Shown in pieces: positions 23,086-33,375 of a DNA stretch of 64,000 nucleotides. The notes beneath the pieces were generated by a model, which saw only the letters and a program-made list of their open reading frames with translations, was not told where the DNA came from and searched no databases. The position numbers were made by a program, and so were the translations under genes. The stretch lies in assembly GCF_907164915.1 (NCBI RefSeq), contig NC_061863.1, forward strand, positions 37,545,382-37,609,381, in the 5' to 3' direction. Numbering within the stretch: the stretch's first letter is position 1; each line of letters begins with the position of its first letter. The stretch comes from Impatiens glandulifera (taxonomy: Eukaryota > Streptophyta > Magnoliopsida > Ericales > Balsaminaceae).

Positions 23086-23230
23086 TCTTATGCTCGGATT
23101 GCTACACGTTCTGGATTGTATCGATGCTGATTTTGAGAGTGGGAGTTATCTTATTCAACCACTCTGATGTCGATTTTGAGATCAAGTCCGGCGATAGGAT
23201 TGCACAGCTCATAATACAGATGATCACCCG
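23086..23230 (+). pseudogene. dUTPase (dUTP diphosphatase) fragment
   Basis: The plus strand encodes [11 protein letters not shown] (dUTPase motif II, usually YARIAPRSGLA), then, after a deletion of roughly a dozen codons and frame damage, IDADF (motif III, usually IDADYRG), then in a second frame [20 protein letters not shown] followed by IAQLIIQMI (motif IV and flanks, typical of plant dUTPases). dUTPase is a trimeric enzyme hydrolysing dUTP to dUMP and keeping uracil out of DNA. Motifs I and V and both ends of the protein are missing, the frame is broken, and no promoter or intron boundary is seen. It is a decayed fragment of a host gene (or retrocopy) about 550 bp from the convergent end of the small gene at 23779-24100. 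Confidence 0.8.
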
Positions 23231-23778
23231 GACTGGACGGAATTTTATTATAAAATCAATAAATAAATAAAATAGGTTTACTTTATTAAGCTTTTTGTGA
23301 AATTGAATTTAAACTGAAAGTGAAAGTGGATGACAAACACAGTAGATCAAAAATCAAATATGTATCATATCCAGATTTACAAAATGAAACAGAGTGTAGA
23401 TATTTAATTTACAAGGTTTTTACCTAAACAGAGTATAAACTAGAAATTTCAAACTCAATCCCAATACAAATTATTCTCTTCCACTCAATCTTGTACATCC
23501 TCTCTTGATCATGACGCTTGAGGTGTGGCTGAGGCTCATTCATGATCAATTAAAATAAAGGATTCACTGATGATCAAGTACGACTCACTCACCTCCTCCG
23601 AATTTATTTATTTATTTTTCTTTATCCTTTTCGATGTTTACGATGTGCCGTTAAAAACAATATTTATTATAAAGTAAAAATAAAAATAAAAATAAAAATA
23701 TTCTTATTTATCAAATTGGTATAAATAGTCACTATAAATATTATTGAAATGCTAAAAATAAAAGGATAAATAGGACGA
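23231..23778. other. Gap between dUTPase fragment and small gene
   Basis: No ORF. On the minus strand this is downstream of the 23779-24100 gene and may contain its 3' UTR or a further exon: a GTATGT donor-like site lies within exon 2 (about 23808) and CCTCAG or ATCAG acceptor-like sites lie at about 23540-23570, with a short open stretch beyond. Undecided. Confidence 0.4.
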
Positions 23779-24100
23779 TTACAAAATACCGAATAAAATA
23801 TAACATACAATTAGTAAATTAGGATTTATGGGTTTTCTTATGAGTTCACCAACATCAACATCTCTGGCGGAAGGTGAGAAAGCATAATAATCTGGTGATT
23901 TAGAAATGGAGGTCTGAAGATTTGAAACAAAATTATAATTAAAATTTTGAAAATAATTTCAAATAAAAATACAATTAACTTACTGATTTTGGGACGTAGA
24001 ATAATGGCTTGAGTTTAATGTCGTCGTCTTCAGATGTGGTTGGACTAGGGAATGTTGCGAGAATCAATATAAGAAAAGCCATTATAACAAGTACAGCCAT
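23779..24100 (-). CDS. Candidate small secreted protein gene with one intron
   Basis: Exon 1 (24100-23984, 39 codons) starts ATGGCTGTACTTG and ends ...YVPKS; intron 23983-23914 (70 bp, GTAAGT...CTTCAG, AT-rich, phase 0); exon 2 (23913-23779) starts TSISKSPDYYAFSPSA and runs to TAA, giving 83 residues. Residues 1-23 form an apparent signal peptide (MAVLVIMAFLILILATF core, then SPTTS), followed by an acidic EDDD and a mature region of about 50 residues rich in Ser, Pro and Tyr. A TATA box lies 91-99 bases upstream of the ATG. These features together (signal peptide, consensus splice sites, TATA) argue for a real gene or a recently lost one. The final hydrophobic residues (LLIVCYILFGIL) may not be genuine, because a GTATGT donor-like site precedes them and exon 2 could splice further. 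I do not recognise the family; it could be a secreted signalling-peptide precursor, but no known mature-peptide motif is present. Confidence 0.55.
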
Positions 24101-24190
24101 TGTTAACTAGGGTTACAGACAATAAGTATATATAATTAGAGAGATAGTAAGTAAGAGATAAGAAATGAATATGAATATGAAATTGAAAGC

Positions 24191-24199
24191 TTATTTATA
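24191..24199 (-). promoter_or_regulatory. TATA box of the small secreted protein gene
   Basis: TATAAATAA on the minus strand (CTATAAATAAGC). With a start site about 30 bases downstream the 5' leader would be about 60-70 bases long, normal for a plant gene. Supports the gene call at 23779-24100. Confidence 0.6.
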
Positions 24200-25890
24200 G
24201 ATCTTCTTGGGTTGCGTGTTAAATAATTTTAAATTATACTTACACGTATCAGCTTTTAAATATATATTGTGCCCCTATTTCCTATTTTTTATGTGGCTTT
24301 TAAATATTTATTTATTTTTTATTTGTTTAATATTTAAAATATATATATAATATAGTATTTTAAATATATTATTTTTTTAAATATTTATCACAACAATTTT
24401 TTCTATAAATTATCAATAATAAATAATTCACTACTAATTAAACAATACCTTATTTCAAACAAAACATATATATATATATATATATAAATATTCTTTCTAA
24501 AAAGATATATATTCCTCCTTCAATTTAGTTGAGTGCTAATTGACCCCTTCAATATTTACAATATTTACACGTAATACTTTATTATACCTTCAATATTTAA
24601 ACGAACATACTTGTTGGCTATTGGTTTTTGTTTTATAGAGTTTATTTAAAATTATTGTTTCATGATTTTTTTTTATTTAAATGAATTATAAGAATTATAT
24701 ATATATATATATAATATTAATTTTCATATATTTTAATTAAATAATTGAATAGTTGAAAATATAATAATGTGTTAAATAGATAATGTTTTTAATTCATAAA
24801 GAAACATAAAAGGGTCATAAAAAAATGCATTATTCCAACATTAACCTTAGATATACGATTATCCAACATTTAACATTTCAATCTGAAAGATATGTTCCTC
24901 CTTTATCAAACAATCCCACCGGAGACCCACCCCATTATTCCTCCATAAATAAATTAGAACTTGTTTGATCTTTGATTTGTTAGTTTTTCTTTAAAAATTA
25001 TTTTATCAATTTATTTTTAATTTTCAACTATTAAATTACTTAATTTATCAAAGTAAAATATTCTCTCTTTTTAAAATTTTTATCATTATTTTATATTATT
25101 AAATTTTATTGGTATTTTAGTAAAATAACTTAAAAATAAGTTTAAAAAAACATCAATCAAGATTAAAAACCTTACAACATAAGAGCTCTATTGATATTCA
25201 ATTTTTTTGTAAAAAAAACAATTATTAGAAATAGGTTATTACATTGATTTAACTATTTTAAATTTTATAAAAGAAATTAAAAATATTTTAGTTGATAAAT
25301 TTTGTGGTTAAATAATTAAAAATAAGATATAATAAAGATAAACTTTAGTAAAAAATCTAAATCAATGTAGCTAAAGTTAAGTGTGAAATGAGATATATAA
25401 TATTAATTGGGGGAGAGAATTTGAGATGAAATTACTTGCGTAATTCGATTGCCTGAAAATTAACAAATTTTCTCATTTTTATATTTCTCCTCACCTTTTA
25501 TAATTTTTCTAGTTTTCCCTCCCTAAATTTCATCCTCTTATTACTCTTTTATAATATATAGGCTAGTTTTACAGCTTATAACTGTATTGTACGGTAACAT
25601 TGTATACGGGTTTATAGAATTAATTGATTCCTTTTGTTTGTTAATTTCTTCTCTATCTCATTTGTTAAACTTGTTTATTTCTATTGATAGCTTATTATAA
25701 AATAATTCTATATTTTTGAAGAGGTGTAACTCACTTCATTTATTCACAAGTCACACAAAAACGAAACTAATTGATGTAAACAAAAAAGGACGGAGGTCCT
25801 TTAGAATGGTCCTTTAGAATGGAAAAAAAACACGCAACAAAAAAGGAAAGAAACATACCTGTCCAGGGACAAAAACAAATTTCCCGAATC
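24200..25890. other. AT-rich intergenic DNA with a dispersed repeat
   Basis: No ORF of interest. Microsatellites: (TA)n at about 24465-24487 and 24697-24712. Copy 2 (minus) of the MITE-like repeat described at 1040-1200 is at about 25430-25565. Confidence 0.5.
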
Positions 25891-25898
25891 ATAGTAAA

Positions 25899-26143
25899 CA
25901 GGGTCGTCTCGTTCATTTTTGGGGCCTAGACGATCTAAGATTTGGGGCTTAAATTTTGAATTAAAAATTAATATTTAATAAACTTTTGAATCACTATTGA
26001 GAGAAGGATTTTAGAGAGAGATCCGAGTAGAAAGAAACATAAATCCTAATTTTTTTTATAGTACTGCATAATTTTTTTTTGGCCTTCTTAATTTTGGGGC
26101 CCTGGGCGGTGGCTCATCTTTCCCACCCTAATAGCCGGTCCTG
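25899..26143. mobile_element. hAT-type MITE with 8-bp target duplication
   Basis: A 245-bp element bounded by imperfect terminal inverted repeats, CAGGGTCGTCTC at the left and CAGGACCGGCTA when the right end is read inward. It is flanked on both sides by the identical 8-bp duplication ATAGTAAA (25891-25898 and 26144-26151). An 8-bp duplication plus CAGGG...-type ends is the hAT superfamily signature. The interior (TTTTGGGGCC(T/C)... near each end) is also partly complementary. There is no coding capacity, so it would need a transposase in trans. Confidence 0.88.
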
Positions 26144-26151
26144 ATAGTAAA

Positions 26152-26708
26152 TAATAACGATGTTCATATTTCCCGAATTTATTTGTTGACATATATAAGG
26201 TAGACACCCTACTTTTACACCCAAGTAATTAAAATAAATATATTTGGTGTAATATGATGTTTAATACTAAAAAATAGGAAGAAATGTTAAAAAAAAGTAA
26301 TATGCTTGTAAATCGGCTCTTTCTAGGTTGATCTAAACCTCAAGTGTTGTAAATACTCAAGATTCTAGCGTTCTGACACTTCGACAACGACCGGTTAAAA
26401 ATGTGGAATTTTGAGAACAATGTTGTTATTGGACATTTTCAACCAAAGTGTTTAGGCCTAGGGTCATATTATGATGTTATATGCAACTTTTTCATAAAAT
26501 ATACAATTTGCAAAAACTAACAAGTTCATGATATTTGGAGTATGAAAATAATAAAAATTGACTAAAATATTGTTTTTTTTTTATTTTTCATAAAAAAACC
26601 TTCGAAGACTAAATTGAAATAAAAATAAAATTGAGTCAACCTTTCTCAACTCGTGCTCAACTACACCAGGACTGGTCAAAGAAATGGAAGCCACGTCATC
26701 ATTCTCTT
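26152..26708. other. Non-coding, probably old retrotransposon DNA
   Basis: No ORF and no clear family. Ends at the target site of element F. Confidence 0.35.
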
Positions 26709-26939
26709 TGTTGGGTATTAGTTGGCCCAACATTGTGGCCCAATCTCTAGTAACCCGCTTATTTGACTTTACCTAATAATATAAATAGATACTACTCTCT
26801 TGGTGGGAGGTAGAGGTCAAATTCATTTGTGGTGTTTGGATGCTAGTGAGAGGGTTGCCTTCTTTGTGTGAGATAGTGGTGCAACGGAATCGATAAACAA
26901 GAGGACTGGGCCAAACTTCAATCGCATTCACAACCAATA
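26709..26939 (+). repeat. 5' LTR of element F
   Basis: Begins TGTTGGGTATTAGTTGGCC and ends AACCAATA (the 3' copy has ACCCAACA). Contains a TATA-like AATATAAATAGATAC at about 26776, placing the promoter near the start of the LTR. Confidence 0.9.
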
Positions 26940-26940
26940 G

Positions 26941-26952
26941 TGGTATCAAAGC
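26941..26952 (+). other. Primer binding site of element F
   Basis: TGGTATCAAAGC, two bases after the 5' LTR. It matches the initiator-Met tRNA 3' end complement (usual TGGTATCAGAGC) with one substitution. Confidence 0.8.
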
Positions 26953-27189
26953 TAGGGTTTAGAGTTTGTAATTGGAGTTTGAGATTAGGTTGGAGGATAT
27001 AAGTTATCTTCACCAATAAGCGTAGATATGTCCTTGTTTCTTCTTTAGTCCTCTTCTTTTATTCTCTGCTTCTGCTGCTACTAGAGGAAGAAGAAAGTCG
27101 TTGCCGCCTCTGGAGAAGAAGTCGTTGTTGTCTTGTTCAACTGTTGTCGGTGTCGCGTTTGTCGCGACCGTTGAGAATCAAAGTCGCCG

Positions 27190-27346
27190 TCGTGCCGCTA
27201 CTGTGCCTCTACCGTGCCGCTGCCATGCCGCTACCGTGTCGTTGCCGTGTCGCTGCTGTGCCGCTGCCGTGCCGCTGTCGTGCCGCTGCCGTGCCGCTAT
27301 CATGCTGCTATTGTGCCGCTACCGTGCCGCTGTCGTGCCGCTGGTG
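27190..27346 (+). repeat. GC-rich 12-bp minisatellite in the leader/gag region of element F
   Basis: About thirteen units of GTGCCGCTGCC(G) with simple variants (GTGTCGTTGCC, GTGCCGCTATC). Both frames that cross it are open (RCRAAAVPLSC-type repeats). It is by far the most GC-rich stretch of an AT-rich window and occupies the place where a Tnt1-type gag would be expected, so the gag N-terminus appears to be replaced or overrun by the array. Confidence 0.85.
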
Positions 27347-27455
27347 AGAAGACGAAGCAGCAAATCCCCGAGTGGGGTGGGTAAGTCAAAACTTTCTTTA
27401 AGTTTCGCAAGGTATCACATCTTGAAACCTCCTATTAAATTCTGAAAATTGATTA

Positions 27456-28999
27456 TTGATTGTTTTTAATTTGTTTGATAGCATGTTTAGGGTTAATCAA
27501 TATGGTATAGTTTTGTTTGACGGAAAAACTGATTTTAGGGAAGTCATGCATGTGAGAGGTAGATCTCAGGGTAGGTCTAGTGCCCAAAAGTATTATAAAT
27601 GTCATGAGTCTGGTCATTTTATCAAGAACTGTCCTAAGCCTAAGAGAAACCAGCATATTGAAAATGTTAATGTGGCTGTTTGCGAGGGCAATATAAGTGA
27701 TAGTTTTATGATTAATAATCTATGTGATTATGCTAGCTTGAACTCTATGTTATCTGATTCTTTGTGCAAATCTGATTGGCTAGTTGACTCTGGTTTTACT
27801 TTTCATGTGACTCCATTTAGAGATTTGTTTTCTAACTATAAAGAGATTGAACATGGTTTTGTGTCTATGGAAAATTCGAAAAATTACAAGGTGTTAGGAA
27901 TAGGTGATGTATGCCTAAAGTTCTATTGTGGATCTGTGTTTACTTTGAAGAATGTGAGGCATGTTTCTGATTTGCGTTATAATTTGTTGTCTTGTGCATC
28001 TCTTAAGAATGATGGTTTGGAGGGAAAGTGGGGGAAAGGTGTTATGAAAATTTTACGTGGGTCTCTTGTTATCTTTACTACTAAAAAGATGAACAATATG
28101 TATGTGTGTCATGCTGAGACTGCTTGTGACTTTGTGAACTCTGTGATTGGTGATAAATCTGTTCTTTGGCATAATAGATTAGGTCACATGAGTAACAAAG
28201 GTCTAGAAATTTTGCATAAATGTGGTCAATTTGGTAGTGATAAATTGTCCCTCATCCCCTTTGGTGAATCATGTGTGCTAGGAAAACAACATAAGGTGAG
28301 TTTTCCCATCTCCTCTTACCCAAATGTGTCTAAGTGTACTGATATCCTTGAATATTTACATGCTGATGTGTGGGGTCCTTCTAGTGTTGTTACACATGGA
28401 GGGAACCAATATTTTTTGTCCATCATTGATGATTATTCTAGGAAAGTTTGGGTGTTACTTTTAAAACATAAGTCTGATATTTTTGAAAAGTTTAAAGAGT
28501 GGAAGATTTTGATTGAGAATCAAACAGGTAAGAAAGTCATATGTTTACTTCCTATGCTAATGAAATGGATAATAGAAAGTCTACTACTTCCTATGTGTTT
28601 ACTTTGTGTGGCTCTTGCATAAGTTGGAAGTCTCAACTTCAACCCATTGTTTCTTTATCTACTACAGAATCTGAGTATGTAGCTGCCACTAAAGCCTTTA
28701 AGGAAGCAATTTGGCTTAGGGCTGTTTTGTCTGAAATTGGTTTTCTTAACAAAAATGTGGTTGTGTTTTGTGATAGTCAATCTGCTATTCAACTATGTAA
28801 AAATCATGTTTTTCATGATCGAACTAAACATATTGATGTTAGGTTTCATTACATTCGGGATATTGTTGAAAAGGGCATTGTTAAGTTAGAAAAAATTCCT
28901 TCAGAATTTAATCCTGCTGATATGGGTACTAAGTGTCTACCTGCTGAAAAATTTATTTCGTGTCAACGGATTTTAAATTTTGACTTAGGAAAAACTCTT
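27456..28999 (+). pseudogene. Deleted Copia gag-pol of element F
   Basis: Order: gag C-terminus with a zinc knuckle missing its first Cys (YYKCHESGHFIKNC, where CX2C is expected, at about 27590-27630); protease WLVDSGFTFHVTP (active-site DSG kept, about 27780); pre-integrase LWHNRLGHMSNKGLEILHKC with a GESCVLGKQHKVSF block; start of the integrase core LHADVWGPSS...LSIIDDYSRKVWVLL. Near 28530 the frame jumps directly into the RNase H end: NRKSTTSYVF, WKSQLQPIVSLSTTESEYVA, VVVFCDSQSAIQLCKNHVFH, ending GKTL and TGA at 28999. About two-thirds of integrase and all of reverse transcriptase are deleted, and the fusion is out of frame. It cannot encode a working polymerase but the element's ends could still be mobilised in trans. 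Confidence 0.9.
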
Positions 29000-29029
29000 T
29001 GAGGTTCGTCTTTTATGGGAATGGCATGC

Positions 29030-29352
29030 TTTGTGATCTTGCCTCCAATCTTTGTGATTTTCCCATACATTGTGCTCTTGCGTTTGATCTTTGTGATTTT
29101 TGCATGCTTTGTGCTCTTGCATTTGATCTTTGTGATTTTCGCATTCTTTGTGCTCTTGCGTTAGATCTTTGTTCTCTTGCGTTTGATCTTTGTGATTTTC
29201 GCATGCTTTGTTCTCTTGCATTTGATCTTTGTGATTTTCGCATTCTTTGTGCTCTTGTGTTAGATCTTTGTGATTTTCCCATGCATTATGCTCTTGCGTC
29301 TGATCTTTGTGATTTCCGCATGCTTTGTGTCTTTGCCCCTGGTCTTTGTGAC
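29030..29352 (+). repeat. 39-bp tandem array between RNase H and 3' LTR of element F
   Basis: About eight units of GATCTTTGTGATTTTCGCAT followed by GCTTTGTGCTCTTGCGTTT, one shortened. Because 39 is divisible by three, three overlapping frames stay open on the two strands (13-residue repeats such as CDFRMLCALAFDL on plus). I treat these as by-products, not proteins: no start context, and the array sits in the 3' UTR. Confidence 0.9.
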
Positions 29353-29464
29353 ACAAGTTTACCTTGTGTATTCTCTTTGTTACCTCGATGGTAATAAATT
29401 GGCGATGATGTGTCTTGTGATTCCGTGATTATGTTTTGCACTATTTTGGGCCAAGGGTGGAGAT

Positions 29465-29695
29465 TGTTGGGTATTGGTTGGCCTAACATTGTGGCTCAAT
29501 CTCTAGTAACCCGCTTATTGGACTTGACCTAATAATATAAATAGATACTACTCTCTTGGTGGGAGGTAGAGGTCAAATTCCTTTGTGGTGTTTGAATGCT
29601 AGTGAGAGGGTTGCCTCCTTTGTGTGAGATATTGGTGCAACGGAATCGATAAACAAGAGGACTGAGCCAAACTTCAATCGCATCCACACCCAACA
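29465..29695 (+). repeat. 3' LTR of element F
   Basis: 231 bp, TGTTGGGTATTGGTTGGCC ... ACCCAACA, preceded by the polypurine tract AAGGGTGGAGAT. About 94% identical to the 5' copy. Confidence 0.92.
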
Positions 29696-32257
29696 ATCTT
29701 CAATGAACCCATACATTAACAAGCCTCCTCTTATGTTCTTCATTTGGTAAAAAAAGCTTATGAAAACTAGATTCATTCTACAACTTCAAAATATCATCAA
29801 TGCCTCATCCCTTGATCATTTTAAGTGATTTAACTTATTTTGGAAATCTACAAGTGTCCTCTATCACCTTATTTAAATGGATCATCAATCCGAATTTTGT
29901 AACTCAACAATGTTTCGAAACATAGTAAGGTTCCCAAAATAGGATCCATCTTAACATACCTTCACTTAAAAAAATCACAACTCAAATTTCAGTGCTCCAA
30001 TCAAGGTGATTCAAGTTCCCACATTTAACTTAAGCATGGCCTTATTGAATGCAACCGGTATCATGACATCATTCAACCTCTAAGGGACCTTCTATATCGA
30101 CAAAAGTGAACCTATGGGCAATGGTCAAGCTCAAGGAGCCAATTGAAGATACGTTTCACTTTAAAAATTCATAACTCGAGTTTTACCTAACAATTTTGAG
30201 TCTATGACCTACCATTGGAAATGTATTTATCCCACCTTTCTTTTGACATCAATTAGACCACGTATCTCGACCCATTGTCCACGTGAGACCGCCAACACTA
30301 AAATGTATCTAAAATTGGCAACTTATGTTCATCCAAAGATTGAAGGAGGTAAAGTCTATCTCAACCAACATGTTTGCTATCGAAATTGAAGCTAAGATCC
30401 ATACCTTCAAATGATATCGATCTCAACCTCTAATTTAGTCCGATTCGATCAAGGGACCTCGATGAAATCACGTTTCAAACTGGTCGAGTTCCAAGAGCCT
30501 AATGGTGATAGGCAATACTTTAAGAATTCACAACTCAAGTTTTAATCAACCATTTGCGATGAATGAGCTATAGTTGGAAATTTCATGATGTTAGCTTTCA
30601 TTTTATACCAAATAGAGTCTGTGGATCAACTTACGACATACACTAGGTCACCTGTAATCTAGTATGTGCAATTCGGGACCATCGATGTTTAATCGAATAT
30701 ACGTCAACCTAGGTCCATTTCGTACAAAGTTAGGTACACAAAATATGTAGCTCTTTAAAATGTATTTTCAACGAGCACAAGCTCAACCTCGTGCAATGGT
30801 CTGAGCTGTTCGGGAGAGTCTAACATAGTCTCGAATCGAGTAGACGAGCCCAAGAAAAACTCAGATGAGGGAAGGTTTTTAAAAATTGATACCCTGAGTT
30901 ATGATCATGGTTTTAGTTGATTCCAAAACAAAAATCATGGGACCGAGTCTTTTCTATTCAGCCCACTCATCCATAACTTGGCACAACTATCGAGTGAGGC
31001 TCAATCAACTCAACAACTCAGTAACGGCCTTTTATTTAAAATTCTTTCACTAACCATATAACCTCATATATAATAAGTCATTACCCCCATAACTGTTCAT
31101 GGTGAAGTCCATAAATTTTAACTATCTAATATTTAATTACTTCTCTAACTTACACATAAACTGTTCTTTAAAAGAAAGATAGGCTCCAGATATAACTACT
31201 TCCCGAATTCGGACAAACTACCTCGATTGAGATATCACTACTAAATGAAAGCTTGTTTGATTATTTTCCCTATTCCTACACTCCCTCTGCATTACTCTGA
31301 GGTAATTCAAGGAATTCATAAGACTCTCGAACTGTTCTACTATACTTTCATCGACTAAATTCGATTAATAATTCTATTTGCTCATTGTTTTGGTCTTGTT
31401 TACGTGATTGATTGTGTAATTATGTTTGATTTACCTTAGCTGATCAATCTAGATTATATTTTTTTATCTTAATTGCACATAATAACCATCCTAATCTTAA
31501 CTTAAGAATTTACAACATTTGTCGATTTTGTTCTGTTCAAGAACCACAGTAGTTTATCAGAAAATTTAAACTGAAATCACGTAGTATAGAATGAAGTTTA
31601 GGCTTAACTTTCATGAGTATTCTAAATCATATTTAAGTATTGCTGGAGAGAAGTGCGAAGTTTAAGAATCATAACTTTGTGATGTTGATTCACAATCTAC
31701 AACTCTTGTAGTAAACCTACAAGCTTGTATTAAACAAGTTCTGATCACAGGAAGGTCTCTTTGAGTATTGATTAGAAGAATTGCGGAACAGAATGAGTGT
31801 TGTCCATTTTATATTTTTTCTGTAGAAGACGTACATCGGGTGGAGTTCTAATCTTCCTTTTGGTCTATATGTGAAGACATCGACACCTTCGTGAGGGATT
31901 CTGGCGATGACATGATGTAACATTCGAAATAGCAAGTCGCGATCATGATCAATACTTCCAGCAAACGAAAAAATAATGAAAATGGAGAACCATTGTATAA
32001 TTTGGATCTTTTATTCCTAACCCCACGTGCACTCTGTTGCCAACCAATCAAAATGCAACTGAATATTATATTATTAAAATTGAGTTGATTTAAAAAACTC
32101 GAAACCAAGTCCGGTTTGTTCCATTCCCCGTTCAGTTTGTAACCCAAATATTTTCCTACTTTGTCCTTCCATCTGCCATAATCTTTTCACATTATTAGTC
32201 CTCATCTTTTCAAATTTCACCATTCAAATTTTTTTGCCGGAAACCCATTACACAAAT
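29696..32257. other. Non-coding DNA, probably decayed LTR-element sequence
   Basis: No supported gene. Between 29990 and 30920 a phrase of the type AAAATTCATAACTCGAGTTTTA, then a variable stretch with a 'C(T/C)A(C/T)(A/C)(G/A)TTGGAAAT' block, recurs about three times at 350-400 bp spacing, a pattern seen in long Gypsy LTRs. Two minus frames at 31717-32147 show no domain. Confidence 0.4.
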
Positions 32258-32524
32258 TGTTATAACGGAACGCGTGAGAATGGCGTAAATAATAAGAAAG
32301 ACAAAGATTTAACGTGGTTCACCAAAATAGAACTTGGCTACGTCCACCCAGAAGAGAGAAATTATTATTGAGAAGATTGTTTTACAGAGATGATATAACA
32401 AACTAGGGTTATAACACGAGTTTATATAACACTCGGTCCCCTGAAACCCTAATATAGAAACCCTAACAAATAGAGAATTGGGCTGGCCAATTAAGAAGGC
32501 CCAACTATTCAAGTATATTCAACA
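32258..32524 (-). mobile_element. Solo LTR with 5-bp target duplication
   Basis: Read on the minus strand it begins TGTTGAATATACTTG and ends GTTATAACA (267 bp). Both flanks are CAAAT (32253-32257 and 32525-32529), a perfect 5-bp target duplication. Inside: GTTATATAAACTCG (TATA box), then GTGGACGTAGCC, GAACCACGTTAAATCTTTG, a phrase common at the 3' end of plant Copia LTRs. There is no primer site, coding region or second LTR beside it, so it is the product of LTR-LTR recombination (or a very short element). Confidence 0.9.
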
Positions 32525-32795
32525 CAAATCATTGCTGTAAACTTAAGTAGCTCAACAAAACTTCACGAACCTTTTCTGAAAATAAGCTCGCAAATACGAC
32601 ACTCTTGACACTTTTGAGAACTAACAATGTTCTTTTTTGTAAATATTCAGGAAACAAACAACGACATCGCGATCTCTAACAACAACATCAAAGAGAATGA
32701 TGGGAGGTAACATATTTTATTAATAATGTGTTTCTAATATTTCAAGTTGGCAATAATGATTGTCTATTATGTTTCTAGTATTTCATGTGAATCGT
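32525..32795. other. Non-coding spacer
   Basis: No feature recognised. Confidence 0.4.
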
Positions 32796-33375
32796 ACTTT
32801 ACATGAGAACGCACATCGACTGAGAGCGTACATTAGCTCTCGTGCGAAGCGTGCTTCACATTTAAGTTGTTGTATATGAACAATCTTGTGATGTTCACTT
32901 CGCATGAGAGTGTTCTTTATAGAGAGTTGTTGTATATCAACTCTTGTGTGAAGCGCACTTCACATTAGAGCTGTTGTACATCAACTATCGTGTGATGCTC
33001 GCTTCACACGATAGATTGTGTATAGCAGCTATCGCGTGATGCTCGCTTCACACGATAACTATTGTACAAAGAGCTGTTGTATATTAGCTCTCGCGTGAAG
33101 CACACTTCACATTAAAGTTGTTGTACAACAATTATCGTGTTATGCTCGCTTCAAATTAAAGATGTTGTATAATCGTTATAGTGTGATGCTTGCTTCACAT
33201 TAAAGCTGATGTGCATTACCTTTTGTGCGATGCTCGCTTCACACGAGATTTGTATTACAAGAGCTATCGTGTGATGCTCGCTTCACATTAGAGTTATTGT
33301 ACAACAACTATCGTGTGGTGCTCACTTCACACGAGAGCTATTATATAAAGAGTTGTTGTACAACAACTATCGTGT
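32796..33375 (+). repeat. Hairpin-forming minisatellite
   Basis: About eleven units of 45-60 bp. The core is an inverted repeat, best preserved at about 32990: TATCGTGTGA, an 8-base loop TGCTCGCT, then TCACACGATA (perfect 10-bp stem); the next unit has TATCGCGTGA ... TCACACGATA. Units are joined by (G)AGCTGTTGTACA(T/A)CAAC. Directly downstream are CTATAAAAATATCTGAGCC (TATA-like) and a stretch ending TTTCTAACA at about 33474, so the array may be the U3 of a decayed LTR. Confidence 0.85.

Larger units (their letters stand above)
26709..29695 (+). mobile_element. Copia element F, internally deleted, both LTRs present
   Basis: LTR 26709-26939, primer site, GC-rich leader, gag/protease/integrase fragment fused to the RNase H end, 39-bp repeat array, polypurine tract AAGGGTGGAGAT (29453-29464), LTR 29465-29695. 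The LTRs are 231 bp each, start TGTTGGGTATT and end ACCCAACA (3' copy), and differ at about 13 positions (about 94% identity by hand count), so the insertion is moderately old. Flanking pentamers CTCTT (left) and ATCTT (right) match at 4 of 5 positions, an eroded target duplication. Reverse transcriptase and most of integrase are missing, so the element is non-autonomous. Short LTRs and domain wording resemble Tork/Tnt1-type elements. Confidence 0.9.

Noticed and set aside
27101..27445. Cys/Arg/Ala-rich protein of 114 codons
   Set aside because: Generated by the 12-bp GC-rich array in the leader of element F; kept as a repeat, not as a gene.
29013..29356. Overlapping repeat proteins on both strands (up to 131 and 123 codons)
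   Set aside because: They are read-through of the 39-bp minisatellite; a period divisible by three keeps all frames open. No start context or conserved domain.
31717..32147. Two minus-strand frames (72 and 99 codons) considered as exons of a gene
   Set aside because: No recognisable domain, different frames with no convincing splice sites, and next to a solo LTR in repeat-rich DNA.
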